NCBI GenBank assembly: GCA_003157225.1
Contig: PMIZ01000159.1
Span: 10,946-22,599, forward strand
From: Actinomycetota bacterium
Lineage (GTDB): Bacteria > Actinomycetota > Thermoleophilia > RBG-16-64-13
Reading direction: 5' to 3'
Length of the DNA stretch: 11,654 nucleotides
This document shows, piece after piece, positions 1 through 8,957 of the stretch. The notes beneath the pieces were generated by a model. It had not been told where the DNA came from and did no database searches. It was given only the letters and a program-made list of their open reading frames with translations. Each line of letters opens with the position of its first letter. The first letter of the stretch is position 1. Made by a program: the position numbers and the translations under genes.

Positions 1-2226
<2,226 letters not shown>

Positions 2227-2246
<20 letters not shown>

Positions 2247-3048
2247 CGGTCCTGACCGGGTCACAGGCTAGCTCGGACCCGGGAAGCGACCTCTCCGGCC
2301 GGTGGCTGGTCGCCCAGCCGAGGGAGTCGGCATCGGGCATCGTCACCCCGGCCTTGCGCAACTCCTCGATCTCGTTCTCCAGCTGCACCACTCTCCGCAC
2401 CACGCACTTCATCGCTTCAGCTACCGGGTCGGGGAGATGCGTATAGTCGATATCGGGAATCCCCACCTTCGTCCCGTCACTGATCACCGGCCGGCCCGGG
2501 TTGCCGACCACCGTGGTGTTGGGGGGAACGTCGTGTACCACGACACTTCCGGATCCAACCTTGACGTTGTCGCCCACCTTGATGGAACCGAGCAGCAGCG
2601 ACCCCGCGCCGAGCACGACATTGTCACCGATCGTCGGATGTCGCTTGCCCGTCCCCTTCCCGGTGCCGCCCAGGGTCACGCCCTGATAGATGGTCACATG
2701 GTCGCCGACTTTCGCCGTCTCGCCGATGACCACGCCGGCCCCGTGATCGATGAACAGTCCGTCGCCCAGGGTCGCACCCGGGTGTATCTCGATGCCCGTG
2801 AGCCAACGCGCGAATTGCGAAACGAGGCGAGAGGCCAGCGGCACCTCCCGTTTCCACAGGAGACCCGCGAGACGGTGCAGCCAGAGCGCGTGCAACCCGG
2901 GATAGCAGGTCAGGATCTCGATGTCGCTCCGGGCCGCCGGATCGCGCTCTCTGATGGCCTGCATATCGCGCGCCAGCGTAGCCTGGAGCCGCTTGCCGAT
3001 CTCGGCTAGCTGCTGCAGCGCGTATCCGGCCGCGTCGAGTGCGCTCAT
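2227..3048 (-). CDS. cysE: Serine O-acetyltransferase (CysE/EpsC type)
   Basis: Acetylates L-serine with acetyl-CoA to O-acetylserine, the carbon acceptor for cysteine synthesis, in the cytoplasm. The 273-residue protein has a helical N-terminal part containing ERDPAARS (35-41). A left-handed beta-helix follows from about residue 88, with hexapeptide repeats, the catalytic-type IDHG (D101, H102), GVTLGGTGK (123-131), KRHPTIGD (H137) and VVGNPGRPV (180-188). The C-terminal tail holds LPDPVAEA and a charged helix likely to form a coiled coil (about 205-234), as in many Gram-positive EpsC-type enzymes. The ATG overlaps the larE stop as ATGA and has a strong SD (GAAGGAGG), which favours this start over the Met at residue 29 where shorter homologues would begin. 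The last 30 or so residues (after WATSHRPE) match nothing I recognise. No cysK (O-acetylserine sulfhydrylase) lies in the window. Confidence 0.95.
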
Positions 3049-3896
3049 CCGTCCTCCTTCAGAGCGGCGGCGTGCCGCAAAGGCTCGTTGAGACTGCCGC
3101 TCCTGAACCCTTCGAGATCCAACGTCACATACAAGTAGCCCAGGTCGCGCAGGAGCCTTACGATAGCATGCCGGGTAGGCCCCTCAGCCGCACGGGACAG
3201 GTCGGCGGGGGCCACCTCCACTCGGGCGATATCACCGTGATGCCTCACCCTCACGGTCTCGAAACCTAGCGTCCTCAGGCCTCGCTCGGCCACCTCGATC
3301 ACGCGAAGCTTCTCACTAGTAATGGACTCGCCATAGGGAAAGCGGGAGGATAGGCACGGAGACGACGGTAGGTCCGCATTGGAGAGCCCTAGCCTTCGGG
3401 CTAACGCGCGCACCTCGCTCTTGCCGATGCCCGCTTCCGCCAGCGGACCGCGCACGCCCAGCTCTTCGGCGGCATGCGTTCCCGGGCGGTAGTCGGCTTT
3501 GTCGTCGCTGTTGGCGCCGTCCACCACGGCAGCGAAGCCCTCCGCCTCCGCCAGTTCCTGGAGTCTTGCATACATGACGCGCCGGCACAGGTAGCAGCGA
3601 TCGGGCGGATTGGCCGAGAAGCCGGGAACCGCGAGTTCGTCGGTGCTGATGACGATATGGCGAGCCCCTAGCGCCGCGGCCGCTTCGCGGGCCGCGACCA
3701 GCTCTTCCTCAGTGTGCACGTCGCCGTGAGCGGTCGCGGCCAAGACCCGGTCGGGTCCCAGCTCGTCCAAGGCCAGCCGTAGCAACAGGCTGGAATCCAC
3801 GCCTCCGGAGAAGGCCACCACCACCGACTCCAATTCGCCGAGCAGAGCCCTGGCTCGCGCCTCCCGGGCCCTCTCTTCGTCCGCCGGGCTACTCAC
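3045..3896 (-). CDS. larE: LarE-family ATP-dependent PP-loop sulfurtransferase
   Basis: LarE adenylates a pyridinium carboxylate mononucleotide and inserts sulfur during synthesis of the nickel-pincer nucleotide cofactor of lactate racemase-type enzymes. Well-studied LarE gives up sulfur from its own cysteine. Visible here: the PP-loop SGGVDSS (residues 30-36 from the GTG start), DELAVPGFSANPPDRCYLC with a CxxC pair (C101, C104), a DGANSDDKADYRPG segment, and PCLSSRFPYG (C181), the site of the sacrificial or cluster cysteine. Length (283 aa) is normal. I chose GTG 3896 because it makes a GTGA overlap with the upstream stop and has GGGGAGG 10 nt ahead. An ATG at 3935 in the same frame would add 13 Arg/Gly-rich residues and overlap the E1-like gene by 43 bp. 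No larA, larB or larC is nearby, so the substrate could be something other than the nickel cofactor. The family call is firm; the pathway is inferred. Confidence 0.9.
   Translation of the reverse strand: MSSPADEERAREARARALLGELESVVVAFSGGVDSSLLLRLALDELGPDRVLAATAHGDVHTEEELVAAREAAAALGARHIVISTDELAVPGFSANPPDRCYLCRRVMYARLQELAEAEGFAAVVDGANSDDKADYRPGTHAAEELGVRGPLAEAGIGKSEVRALARRLGLSNADLPSSPCLSSRFPYGESITSEKLRVIEVAERGLRTLGFETVRVRHHGDIARVEVAPADLSRAAEGPTRHAIVRLLRDLGYLYVTLDLEGFRSGSLNEPLRHAAALKEDG
3053..3060 (-). promoter_or_regulatory. Strong Shine-Dalgarno of cysE
   Basis: GAAGGAGG on the minus strand, 4 nt before the cysE ATG at 3048 and inside the last codons of larE. It supports the long (273-residue) CysE start and an ATGA stop-start overlap with larE. 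Confidence 0.8.
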
Positions 3897-4678
3897 GACC
3901 GCTCCACCTCCCCTTCTGGGGCGCAGCAGACGCATTCGGGATCTCGTGGCACGTGGAGCTTGTCGAAGCTCAGGTCCCAGACATCCACCACGAGCAGGTC
4001 ACGATTGCGGGCCGCAGGGTCGACAATCAGCCTGATGGCCTCCGTCGCTTCGACGCTCGCAATGACTGCGACGACCGTGTTCATCACCCCTGCAACGCTG
4101 GCGGTGGGAGACTGCTCCGGAGAGGGTAGCTCGCGAACCAGACACCGCAGACAAGCCCCGTCCCCGGGGACGACGGTCAGGGACATGCCGCTCGTCCCGA
4201 TGACACCCCCGTACACCCAGGGCAGCCCGCGCCGCACGGCATACTCGTTGATGAGAAACCGGGTGGGGAAGTTGTCGGTGCCGTCGACGAGCAGATCAAG
4301 GTCCGAGGCGAACGCAGGCAGGTTCTCGGCCTCGAGTCTCGCCACGACGGGCTCAACGGTTACATCGCTGTTCACACAGCGTAGGTATCGGGCAGCCGCC
4401 TCGGCTTTGGGGACCTGGCGCCTCACGTCGTCCTCGGTGTATAGCATCTGGCGATGCAGGTTATGCAACTCGGCGTGATCGCTGTCTATGACCCGGAGAA
4501 AGCCTACACCCGCCCGCACCAAGTGCATGGCCACCACCGATCCGAGGGCTCCGCAGCCCACAAGACCGATGCGGGCCGCCGCCAGCTTCTGCTGTCCCTC
4601 CCGGCGGATCTGGGGAAGTAGCATCTGCCTGCTGTAGCGCTCGAAGCGGTCCGAATCCGTCATGGTGCTCTTCTTCAC
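3893..4678 (-). CDS. E1-like adenylyltransferase of the ThiF/MoeB/HesA family
   Basis: E1-like enzymes adenylate the C-terminal glycine of ubiquitin-like sulfur carriers (ThiS, MoaD and relatives) with ATP so the carrier can become a thiocarboxylate. The 261-residue protein has RYSRQMLLPQI (14-24), the nucleotide-binding GCGALGS (41-47), DSDHAELHNLHRQ (65-77), K91 and DGTDNFPTRF (132-141): a complete adenylation site. Two CxxC pairs (C176/C179 and C249/C252, the latter within CVCC) match the family's structural zinc site. The loop PTASVAGVMN (191-200) lacks the cysteine that MoeB and ThiF carry there (A193 is at the spot), so it may only adenylate, without a covalent step. No ThiS/MoaD-like carrier is encoded nearby, so moeB and thiF cannot be told apart. 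The start is GTG at 4678 (GTGA overlap with the previous stop); an ATG at 4663 is an equally possible start. Confidence 0.9.
   Translation of the reverse strand: MKKSTMTDSDRFERYSRQMLLPQIRREGQQKLAAARIGLVGCGALGSVVAMHLVRAGVGFLRVIDSDHAELHNLHRQMLYTEDDVRRQVPKAEAAARYLRCVNSDVTVEPVVARLEAENLPAFASDLDLLVDGTDNFPTRFLINEYAVRRGLPWVYGGVIGTSGMSLTVVPGDGACLRCLVRELPSPEQSPTASVAGVMNTVVAVIASVEATEAIRLIVDPAARNRDLLVVDVWDLSFDKLHVPRDPECVCCAPEGEVERS
3907..3915 (-). promoter_or_regulatory. Shine-Dalgarno deciding the larE GTG start
   Basis: AAGGGGAGG on the minus strand ends 10 nt before the GTG at 3896. It lies downstream of the alternative ATG at 3935, so it supports the shorter LarE. It sits inside the final codons of the E1-like gene. 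Confidence 0.6.
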
Positions 4679-5847
4679 CCAATCGTCCCCGACGAGCCGG
4701 CAGCCTGCGCTCCGGCGCTGCTCGAGGAGGGCGGTACGTAGTCCTTGCCCACGACGATCACGACGTGCCCGGGCCGGACTTTGTCGTTCTCGGTGACCGT
4801 GCCGGTCCCGAGGAAGGCCCTCACCCTGGAACCCGTCTCGGTATCGCCGGGAAAGACCTCGATGCGCGTCTGCTCCACTCCCGGGAAGTCGTCGGAGTTG
4901 CCCGTCGACGAGACCGCGTATCCCAGCGGCTTGAGTTGACGCACGGCCAGTTCGGTGATCCCTATCACGCCCGAGCCGTTCTGCACCTCCACGGTGACGG
5001 CTGCGTCACCGGGCGCGCTTGCCAGCAACGCTTTGACCACGTCGGCTCTGGGGTCGAGAAACGAGGAACCATCCGCTTGCACACCGGCAACGGCGGCGGC
5101 GATCCAGTCTCCGTCCGCCGCGGCAAAGTTCGCAACCGCAGCCCGGAACTCGGAAGAGTCACCTGATAGAGGGAGCTTCTCCCAGCGGGAGGCGCTTCCG
5201 GCATCCTTACCGCGTAGCAGCTCGAGGACCGCGGCCGCTACCTGAGTGACGACGCCCTCGTCGGAGGTCAGGGTGTTGGGTGGAAGTTCCTTGAGCCCCG
5301 CCTCTACCATCGTGGCCCTCAGCCCGGCCCACGGCACCGAGGTTACGCTCCCCACCTGGGCCCCAAATGCATCGCCAAGTGCGCTGATGAGAAGGCTCTT
5401 CTGGTTACTCCCTGCCAGCGCAGAGACTAGTTGAAAGCTGTCGCCCACCTTCAGCAGAGTGATCCCGGGGATGGCCAGCACGACTCCGCCCGCCGAGCGG
5501 CTCTGGAGCAGCACCATCACAGGGGGCGTCTCCCCCTGCTCGACTACCAACAAGGTTCCCCGCCGCGCCGGCCCCGGCACGGTGGTCGAGACGGCGCTCA
5601 CGCTCTTCTGCGCTTTGTCGGGCCCGCCAAAAACGACCAACAGCGCCACCACGACCGCGATCACGACCACAGCCGGCACCGTTACGAGCCACAATCTGGT
5701 CCTGAACTTGCGGCGGCGCGCCGCTCCACGGAGCGAGCGCCGCTCGGACCGGGCGTCGTAGCCCAAGGCCGCTCGCCGCCTGTTGAGGTGCGATGACCGC
5801 GGCGCCCCGGGGCCACCGTCCGGGCGCTCCTCGTTCAGGTCTTGCAT
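4675..5847 (-). CDS. Membrane-anchored protein with degenerate LCP-like region and C-terminal LytR_C domain
   Basis: A 390-residue protein with a basic cytoplasmic N-terminus (1-51, many Arg), one membrane helix (about 52-73, LWLVTVPAVVVIAVVV...) and an outside part. Residues about 97-185 resemble an LCP (LytR-CpsA-Psr) core in pattern (LLVVEQGETPPVMVLLQSR, VVLAIPGITLLKVG), but the catalytic SIPRD-type motif reads AIPGIT and the usual arginines are missing. Residues about 285-369 fit LytR_C (VEVQNGSGVIGITELAV...LGYAVSSTGN...TRIEVFPGD...VVIVVGKDY), and a Ser/Ala-rich tail follows. LCP enzymes attach teichoic acid or other glycopolymers to the cell wall; this one probably binds or assists without catalysing transfer. 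The position after nadD is where actinobacterial genomes often have an LCP/LytR_C gene. The ATG at 5847 has AGGAGG 7 nt ahead and overlaps nadD by 13 bp. Confidence 0.8.
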   Translation of the reverse strand: MQDLNEERPDGGPGAPRSSHLNRRRAALGYDARSERRSLRGAARRRKFRTRLWLVTVPAVVVIAVVVALLVVFGGPDKAQKSVSAVSTTVPGPARRGTLLVVEQGETPPVMVLLQSRSAGGVVLAIPGITLLKVGDSFQLVSALAGSNQKSLLISALGDAFGAQVGSVTSVPWAGLRATMVEAGLKELPPNTLTSDEGVVTQVAAAVLELLRGKDAGSASRWEKLPLSGDSSEFRAAVANFAAADGDWIAAAVAGVQADGSSFLDPRADVVKALLASAPGDAAVTVEVQNGSGVIGITELAVRQLKPLGYAVSSTGNSDDFPGVEQTRIEVFPGDTETGSRVRAFLGTGTVTENDKVRPGHVVIVVGKDYVPPSSSSAGAQAAGSSGTIG

Positions 5848-6536
5848 CCGCTGTCCTCCTCGCCCGGCCCCGGACCTGGTCCGTAGTACCCGCTCTTCTC
5901 GATCAGCTGCGCCACAGCCTCGGGGATGAGATAGCGCGCACCGGTCCCGGCCGCGAGCCGCGCCCTTATCATGCTCGAGGAGATGGCCAGGGCCGGCACT
6001 TCCATGACCCTGACCCTCGCTTCCGGAACCAGCCCGACGCCCATCGAGCGGAACTGCTCGAGAAGGCCCGCCAGCCTGGAAAGGTCGTAGCCGGGCCGGG
6101 TGGCCGCAATGAAGGTGGAGAGCTCGAGCACCCGCAGGGGATCCTTCCAGGTGAGGATGTCGAGCACAGCATCGGCCCCGGTAATGAAAAAGATCTCGGC
6201 GCCCGGCGGTAGGACGCCTCCTAGGTGCTCGAGGGTATCGACCGTGTAGCTGATGGCGTTGCGCTCGAGTTCGAAACGAGAGACAGAGAACCTCGGGTTG
6301 CTGGCTGTCGCCACCGAGACGAGCAGGTAACGGAGCTCCCCGGGGGCCATGCGCCGCTCCTTATGGGGAGGATCACCGGCCGGCATGAAGAGCACCTGGT
6401 CGAGCTCGAACTGCAGCAGAGCCTCTTGGGCGGTCACCAGGTGTGCGATATGGATAGGATCGAACGCGCCTCCCATTATCCCAAGACGCAGCCCGGGCTT
6501 GTCACACAATCTGGCGATGAGACCGTCCTGATCCAT
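5835..6536 (-). CDS. nadD: Nicotinate-nucleotide adenylyltransferase
   Basis: Joins nicotinate mononucleotide and ATP into nicotinic acid adenine dinucleotide, the step before NAD synthetase. The 233-residue protein shows the nucleotidyltransferase signature GGAFDPIHIAH (22-32), PPHK (56-59), SYTVDTL (96-102), FITGADAVLDILTW (117-130) and ISSSMIRARL (185-194), all expected of NadD. About 15 residues precede the conserved core, and the C-terminus ends in a Gly-Pro repeat (YYGPGPGPGEED) not needed for the fold. The start is ATG at 6536 with AGGGGG just ahead, 34 bp after the proA stop. In many Gram-positive and actinobacterial genomes nadD is followed, directly or after an LCP gene, by rsfS; here no rsfS is seen before the sulfur genes. 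Confidence 0.95.
   Translation of the reverse strand: MDQDGLIARLCDKPGLRLGIMGGAFDPIHIAHLVTAQEALLQFELDQVLFMPAGDPPHKERRMAPGELRYLLVSVATASNPRFSVSRFELERNAISYTVDTLEHLGGVLPPGAEIFFITGADAVLDILTWKDPLRVLELSTFIAATRPGYDLSRLAGLLEQFRSMGVGLVPEARVRVMEVPALAISSSMIRARLAAGTGARYLIPEAVAQLIEKSGYYGPGPGPGEEDSGCKT
5855..5860 (-). promoter_or_regulatory. Shine-Dalgarno of the LytR_C-domain gene
   Basis: AGGAGG on the minus strand, 7 nt before the ATG at 5847 and inside the 3' end of nadD. It fixes the start and implies coupled translation. Confidence 0.75.
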
Positions 6537-6570
6537 ATTCCCCCTGCGCGGCCGGCGAACGTCCTGTCCT

Positions 6571-7824
6571 TTAGCGAACGTGACCCCTGCCGGTCACCAC
6601 GTACTTGGTCGATGTCAGCTCCTTGAGCGCGAGCGGCCCCCGTGCGTGCAGCTTCTGAGTGGAGTTGCCTATCTCCGCCCCCAGCCCGAAGACCCCACCA
6701 TCGGTGAAGCGAGTGGAGGCGTTGACATAGACCACGGCTGCGTCGACGGCCTGCGCAAAACGCCGGCTGGATTCGAGATCACGAGTGACAATGGCTTCCG
6801 AGTGGCTTGTGCCGTAGTGATTGATGTGCTCGATAGCTTCGTCCAGGCTGCTCACCACCTTCACCGCCATCTCCATGCCGAGGAATTCTGTCGCGTAGTG
6901 CTTGTCGGTGGCTTTCCAGAGCTTGACGTCGGTCTCACCCATGAGTTCGCGTGTCCTCGCATCGACGTAGAGCTTCACCTTGCGCTCGTTGAGGGCCTTC
7001 ACGACCTCGGGAATGAACTTGGTCGCCGCACCCTCGTGCACCAGAAGTGTCTCGGCCGCGTTGCACACGCCGGGCCGCTGGCACTTCGCGTTGATGGTGA
7101 TGGCGAGGGCCTGCTTAAGGTCCGCCGACTTGTCCACATAGACGTGGCAGTTGCCACCCGCCGCGTAGATGACCGGGACCTTCGAATTCTCTACAAGGAA
7201 GTCTTTGAGGGCCTCTCCCCCTCTCGGGATGACGAGATCGATCAGATCCCTCATCTGCAGCAACTCGAGAAGCGCCTCGCGATCTTTGCCGGCCACGAAT
7301 TGGATGCACTCCGCCGGAAGCCCGACCTCGATGGCGGCTCCCGTGATGACCTCAGCCAGGATGCGGTTCGAGCGATAGGCATCGCTGCCTCCACGTAGGA
7401 TGATGGCGTTGCCGGTCTTGAGGCAGAGAGCAGCGGCATCCACGGTAACGTTTGGTCGTGCCTCGTAGACAACCAAGATGACCCCGAAGGGGACCCTCAC
7501 CTTCTGGATCTCCAATCCTTCCGGCGTCCTCCAACCACCGACCACCTCGCCCACGGGATCGGGGAGGGCCGCTACGTCCTTGAGGCTGATCGTTATCCCC
7601 TTGAGCCGGCCTTCGTCGAGTAGCAGCCGGTCAATGAGAGCCGGGGAAAGCCCCTTCTTGCGACCCTCCGCAATGTCCTCCTCGTTCTCGGAGAGTATCT
7701 CCGCGCTGCGCCGTTCAAGCGCCTCGGCCATGGCGAGTAGCGCCTTGTTCTTGATGGACGAGTTCGCCGCGGCCAGGACGTAAGAGCTCCTCTTGGCGTC
7801 AGTCGCCAGTTCCTTGATCTTCAA
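6571..7824 (-). CDS. proA: Glutamate-5-semialdehyde dehydrogenase (gamma-glutamyl phosphate reductase)
   Basis: Second enzyme of proline synthesis: reduces L-glutamyl 5-phosphate with NADPH to glutamate semialdehyde, which cyclises toward proline. The 417-residue length is typical. Recognisable stretches are VPFGVILVVYEARPNVT (111-127), LKTGNAIILRGGSDA (135-149), VIPRGG (198-203), GGNCHVYVD (223-231) and the catalytic-cysteine region AKCQRPGVCNAAETLLVH, with C254 the likely nucleophile. GVFGLGAEIGNSTQKLHARGP (377-397) is the usual C-terminal signature. The start is a TTG at 7824 with AGGAGG 4 nt ahead and MKIKEL as the first residues; no better start lies close by. The gene follows proB with a 15-bp gap, and ProB and ProA are known to interact in other bacteria. 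Confidence 0.97.
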   Translation of the reverse strand: MKIKELATDAKRSSYVLAAANSSIKNKALLAMAEALERRSAEILSENEEDIAEGRKKGLSPALIDRLLLDEGRLKGITISLKDVAALPDPVGEVVGGWRTPEGLEIQKVRVPFGVILVVYEARPNVTVDAAALCLKTGNAIILRGGSDAYRSNRILAEVITGAAIEVGLPAECIQFVAGKDREALLELLQMRDLIDLVIPRGGEALKDFLVENSKVPVIYAAGGNCHVYVDKSADLKQALAITINAKCQRPGVCNAAETLLVHEGAATKFIPEVVKALNERKVKLYVDARTRELMGETDVKLWKATDKHYATEFLGMEMAVKVVSSLDEAIEHINHYGTSHSEAIVTRDLESSRRFAQAVDAAVVYVNASTRFTDGGVFGLGAEIGNSTQKLHARGPLALKELTSTKYVVTGRGHVR

Positions 7825-7828
7825 TGAT

Positions 7829-7834
7829 CCTCCT
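7829..7834 (-). promoter_or_regulatory. Shine-Dalgarno deciding the proA TTG start
   Basis: AGGAGG on the minus strand, 4 nt before the TTG at 7824 in the proB-proA gap. It is the main reason to accept the rare TTG start. Confidence 0.75.
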
Positions 7835-7839
7835 GCTCG

Positions 7840-8949
7840 CTAGCGCGCTAAAACCATGTAGTCTCTATGGATCGCCTCGGGAGAGGCCTGGGGCAGCAGT
7901 TCCGCTACCCGGCTGCTCTGCAGGCCTTTGGCCCTGTCAAGATCTTTCCTTGAGTAGCTTACGAGCCCCTTGGCCAGTTCGGTGCCATCTTCAGTAACCA
8001 CCATGACGGCGTCTCCCGCCGCGAAGTCGCCTTCGACGCCGATCACTCCCACCGGCAGGAGACTGCCTTTGCCTCGCAGGGCCTTCACCGCGCCGGCATC
8101 CACCACGACTCTCCCGCGCGCAGGCTTGCCGTACAACAGCCACAGTTTGTAATCGGGCAGGCCCAATGCACGCGCGGAGAACCGGGTGCCTATCTCCGCC
8201 CCCGCGACGCATTCATGGAGCACGTTCGGGCGGTCTCCGGGGGCGATCACGGTCTCCACGCCGCCGCTTGTCGCGATGCGGGCGCTGTTGACCTTGCTGG
8301 CCATACCCCCCCTGCCCAGCGGTCCGATCGCACCGATGCGCACGCGCTCCAGCTCGCTCATGTCTTCCACCCTGGTGATCAGCCGCGCGCTGTCGTCCTC
8401 GTGCGGATCGGCCGTGTAGAGCCCCTCGGTGTCGGTGAGCAGTACGAGCAGGTCCGCCTTGACCAGCAGAGCTACTTGGGCGGCGAGGGCGTCGTTGTCG
8501 CCGAAGCACAGCTCATCGGTAGCCGTGGTGTCGTTCTCGTTGATGATCGGCACTACCTTCCAGTCAAGTAGCCGCTTGAGCGTGTTGCGGGCGTTGAGGT
8601 ACTGGGTGCGAGCTGCCACGTCGAAGGCCGTGAGCAGCACCTGCGCGGTGATCACGTTCTCATGCGAGAACAGCTCGGTGTAGACATGGAATAGCCGGCC
8701 CTGACCCACGGCCGCGGCGGCCTGCAGATCGACGACCTCGCCTGGGCGCTGCTTGAACTTGAGCAAGCCGAAGCCTGAGGAAACCGCTCCGGACGATACC
8801 AGCAGCACCCGGTGTCCTTGGGCGTGCAGCTCGCAGATCTCGGCCACCAGGCCGGCGACGGGCGACAACCGAAAGGTGCCACGCTCGTTAGTAAGCGTGC
8901 TGGAGCCTATCTTGACCACAACCGTCTTGCCCGAGCGCTTGCCTGCCAC
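7840..8949 (-). CDS. proB: Glutamate 5-kinase with PUA domain
   Basis: First and normally feedback-controlled step of proline synthesis: phosphorylates the gamma-carboxyl of glutamate with ATP. The 369-residue protein has an amino-acid-kinase domain with VVVKIGSS (10-17), SSGAVSSG (52-59), PIINENDTTATDEL and FGDNDALAAQ (about 134-158), LLTDTEGLYTADP (169-181) and a GRGGMASK loop in place of the usual GTGGM-type loop. From about residue 276 a PUA domain follows (GRVVVDAGAVKALRGKGSLL), as in the long form of the enzyme. The start is a GTG at 8949, 8 bp after the obgE stop, with a modest AGAGG ahead inside obgE. An upstream obgE and downstream proA and nadD form a common actinobacterial order. 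Confidence 0.96.
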   Translation of the reverse strand: MAGKRSGKTVVVKIGSSTLTNERGTFRLSPVAGLVAEICELHAQGHRVLLVSSGAVSSGFGLLKFKQRPGEVVDLQAAAAVGQGRLFHVYTELFSHENVITAQVLLTAFDVAARTQYLNARNTLKRLLDWKVVPIINENDTTATDELCFGDNDALAAQVALLVKADLLVLLTDTEGLYTADPHEDDSARLITRVEDMSELERVRIGAIGPLGRGGMASKVNSARIATSGGVETVIAPGDRPNVLHECVAGAEIGTRFSARALGLPDYKLWLLYGKPARGRVVVDAGAVKALRGKGSLLPVGVIGVEGDFAAGDAVMVVTEDGTELAKGLVSYSRKDLDRAKGLQSSRVAELLPQASPEAIHRDYMVLAR

Positions 8950-8957
8950 GTCAGCCT

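Noticed and set aside
2302..3009. 235-codon open frame on the plus strand opposite cysE
   Set aside because: Antisense shadow of cysE; the His/Asp/Arg-rich composition reflects the complementary reading of hexapeptide codons.
6580..7398. 272-codon open frame on the plus strand opposite proA
   Set aside because: Antisense shadow of proA with no motif and no clear SD or promoter.
7841..7850. 10-bp palindrome TAGCGCGCTA at the proB stop
   Set aside because: Too short for a stable hairpin with a loop, no T-run, and explained by the codons at the proB end.
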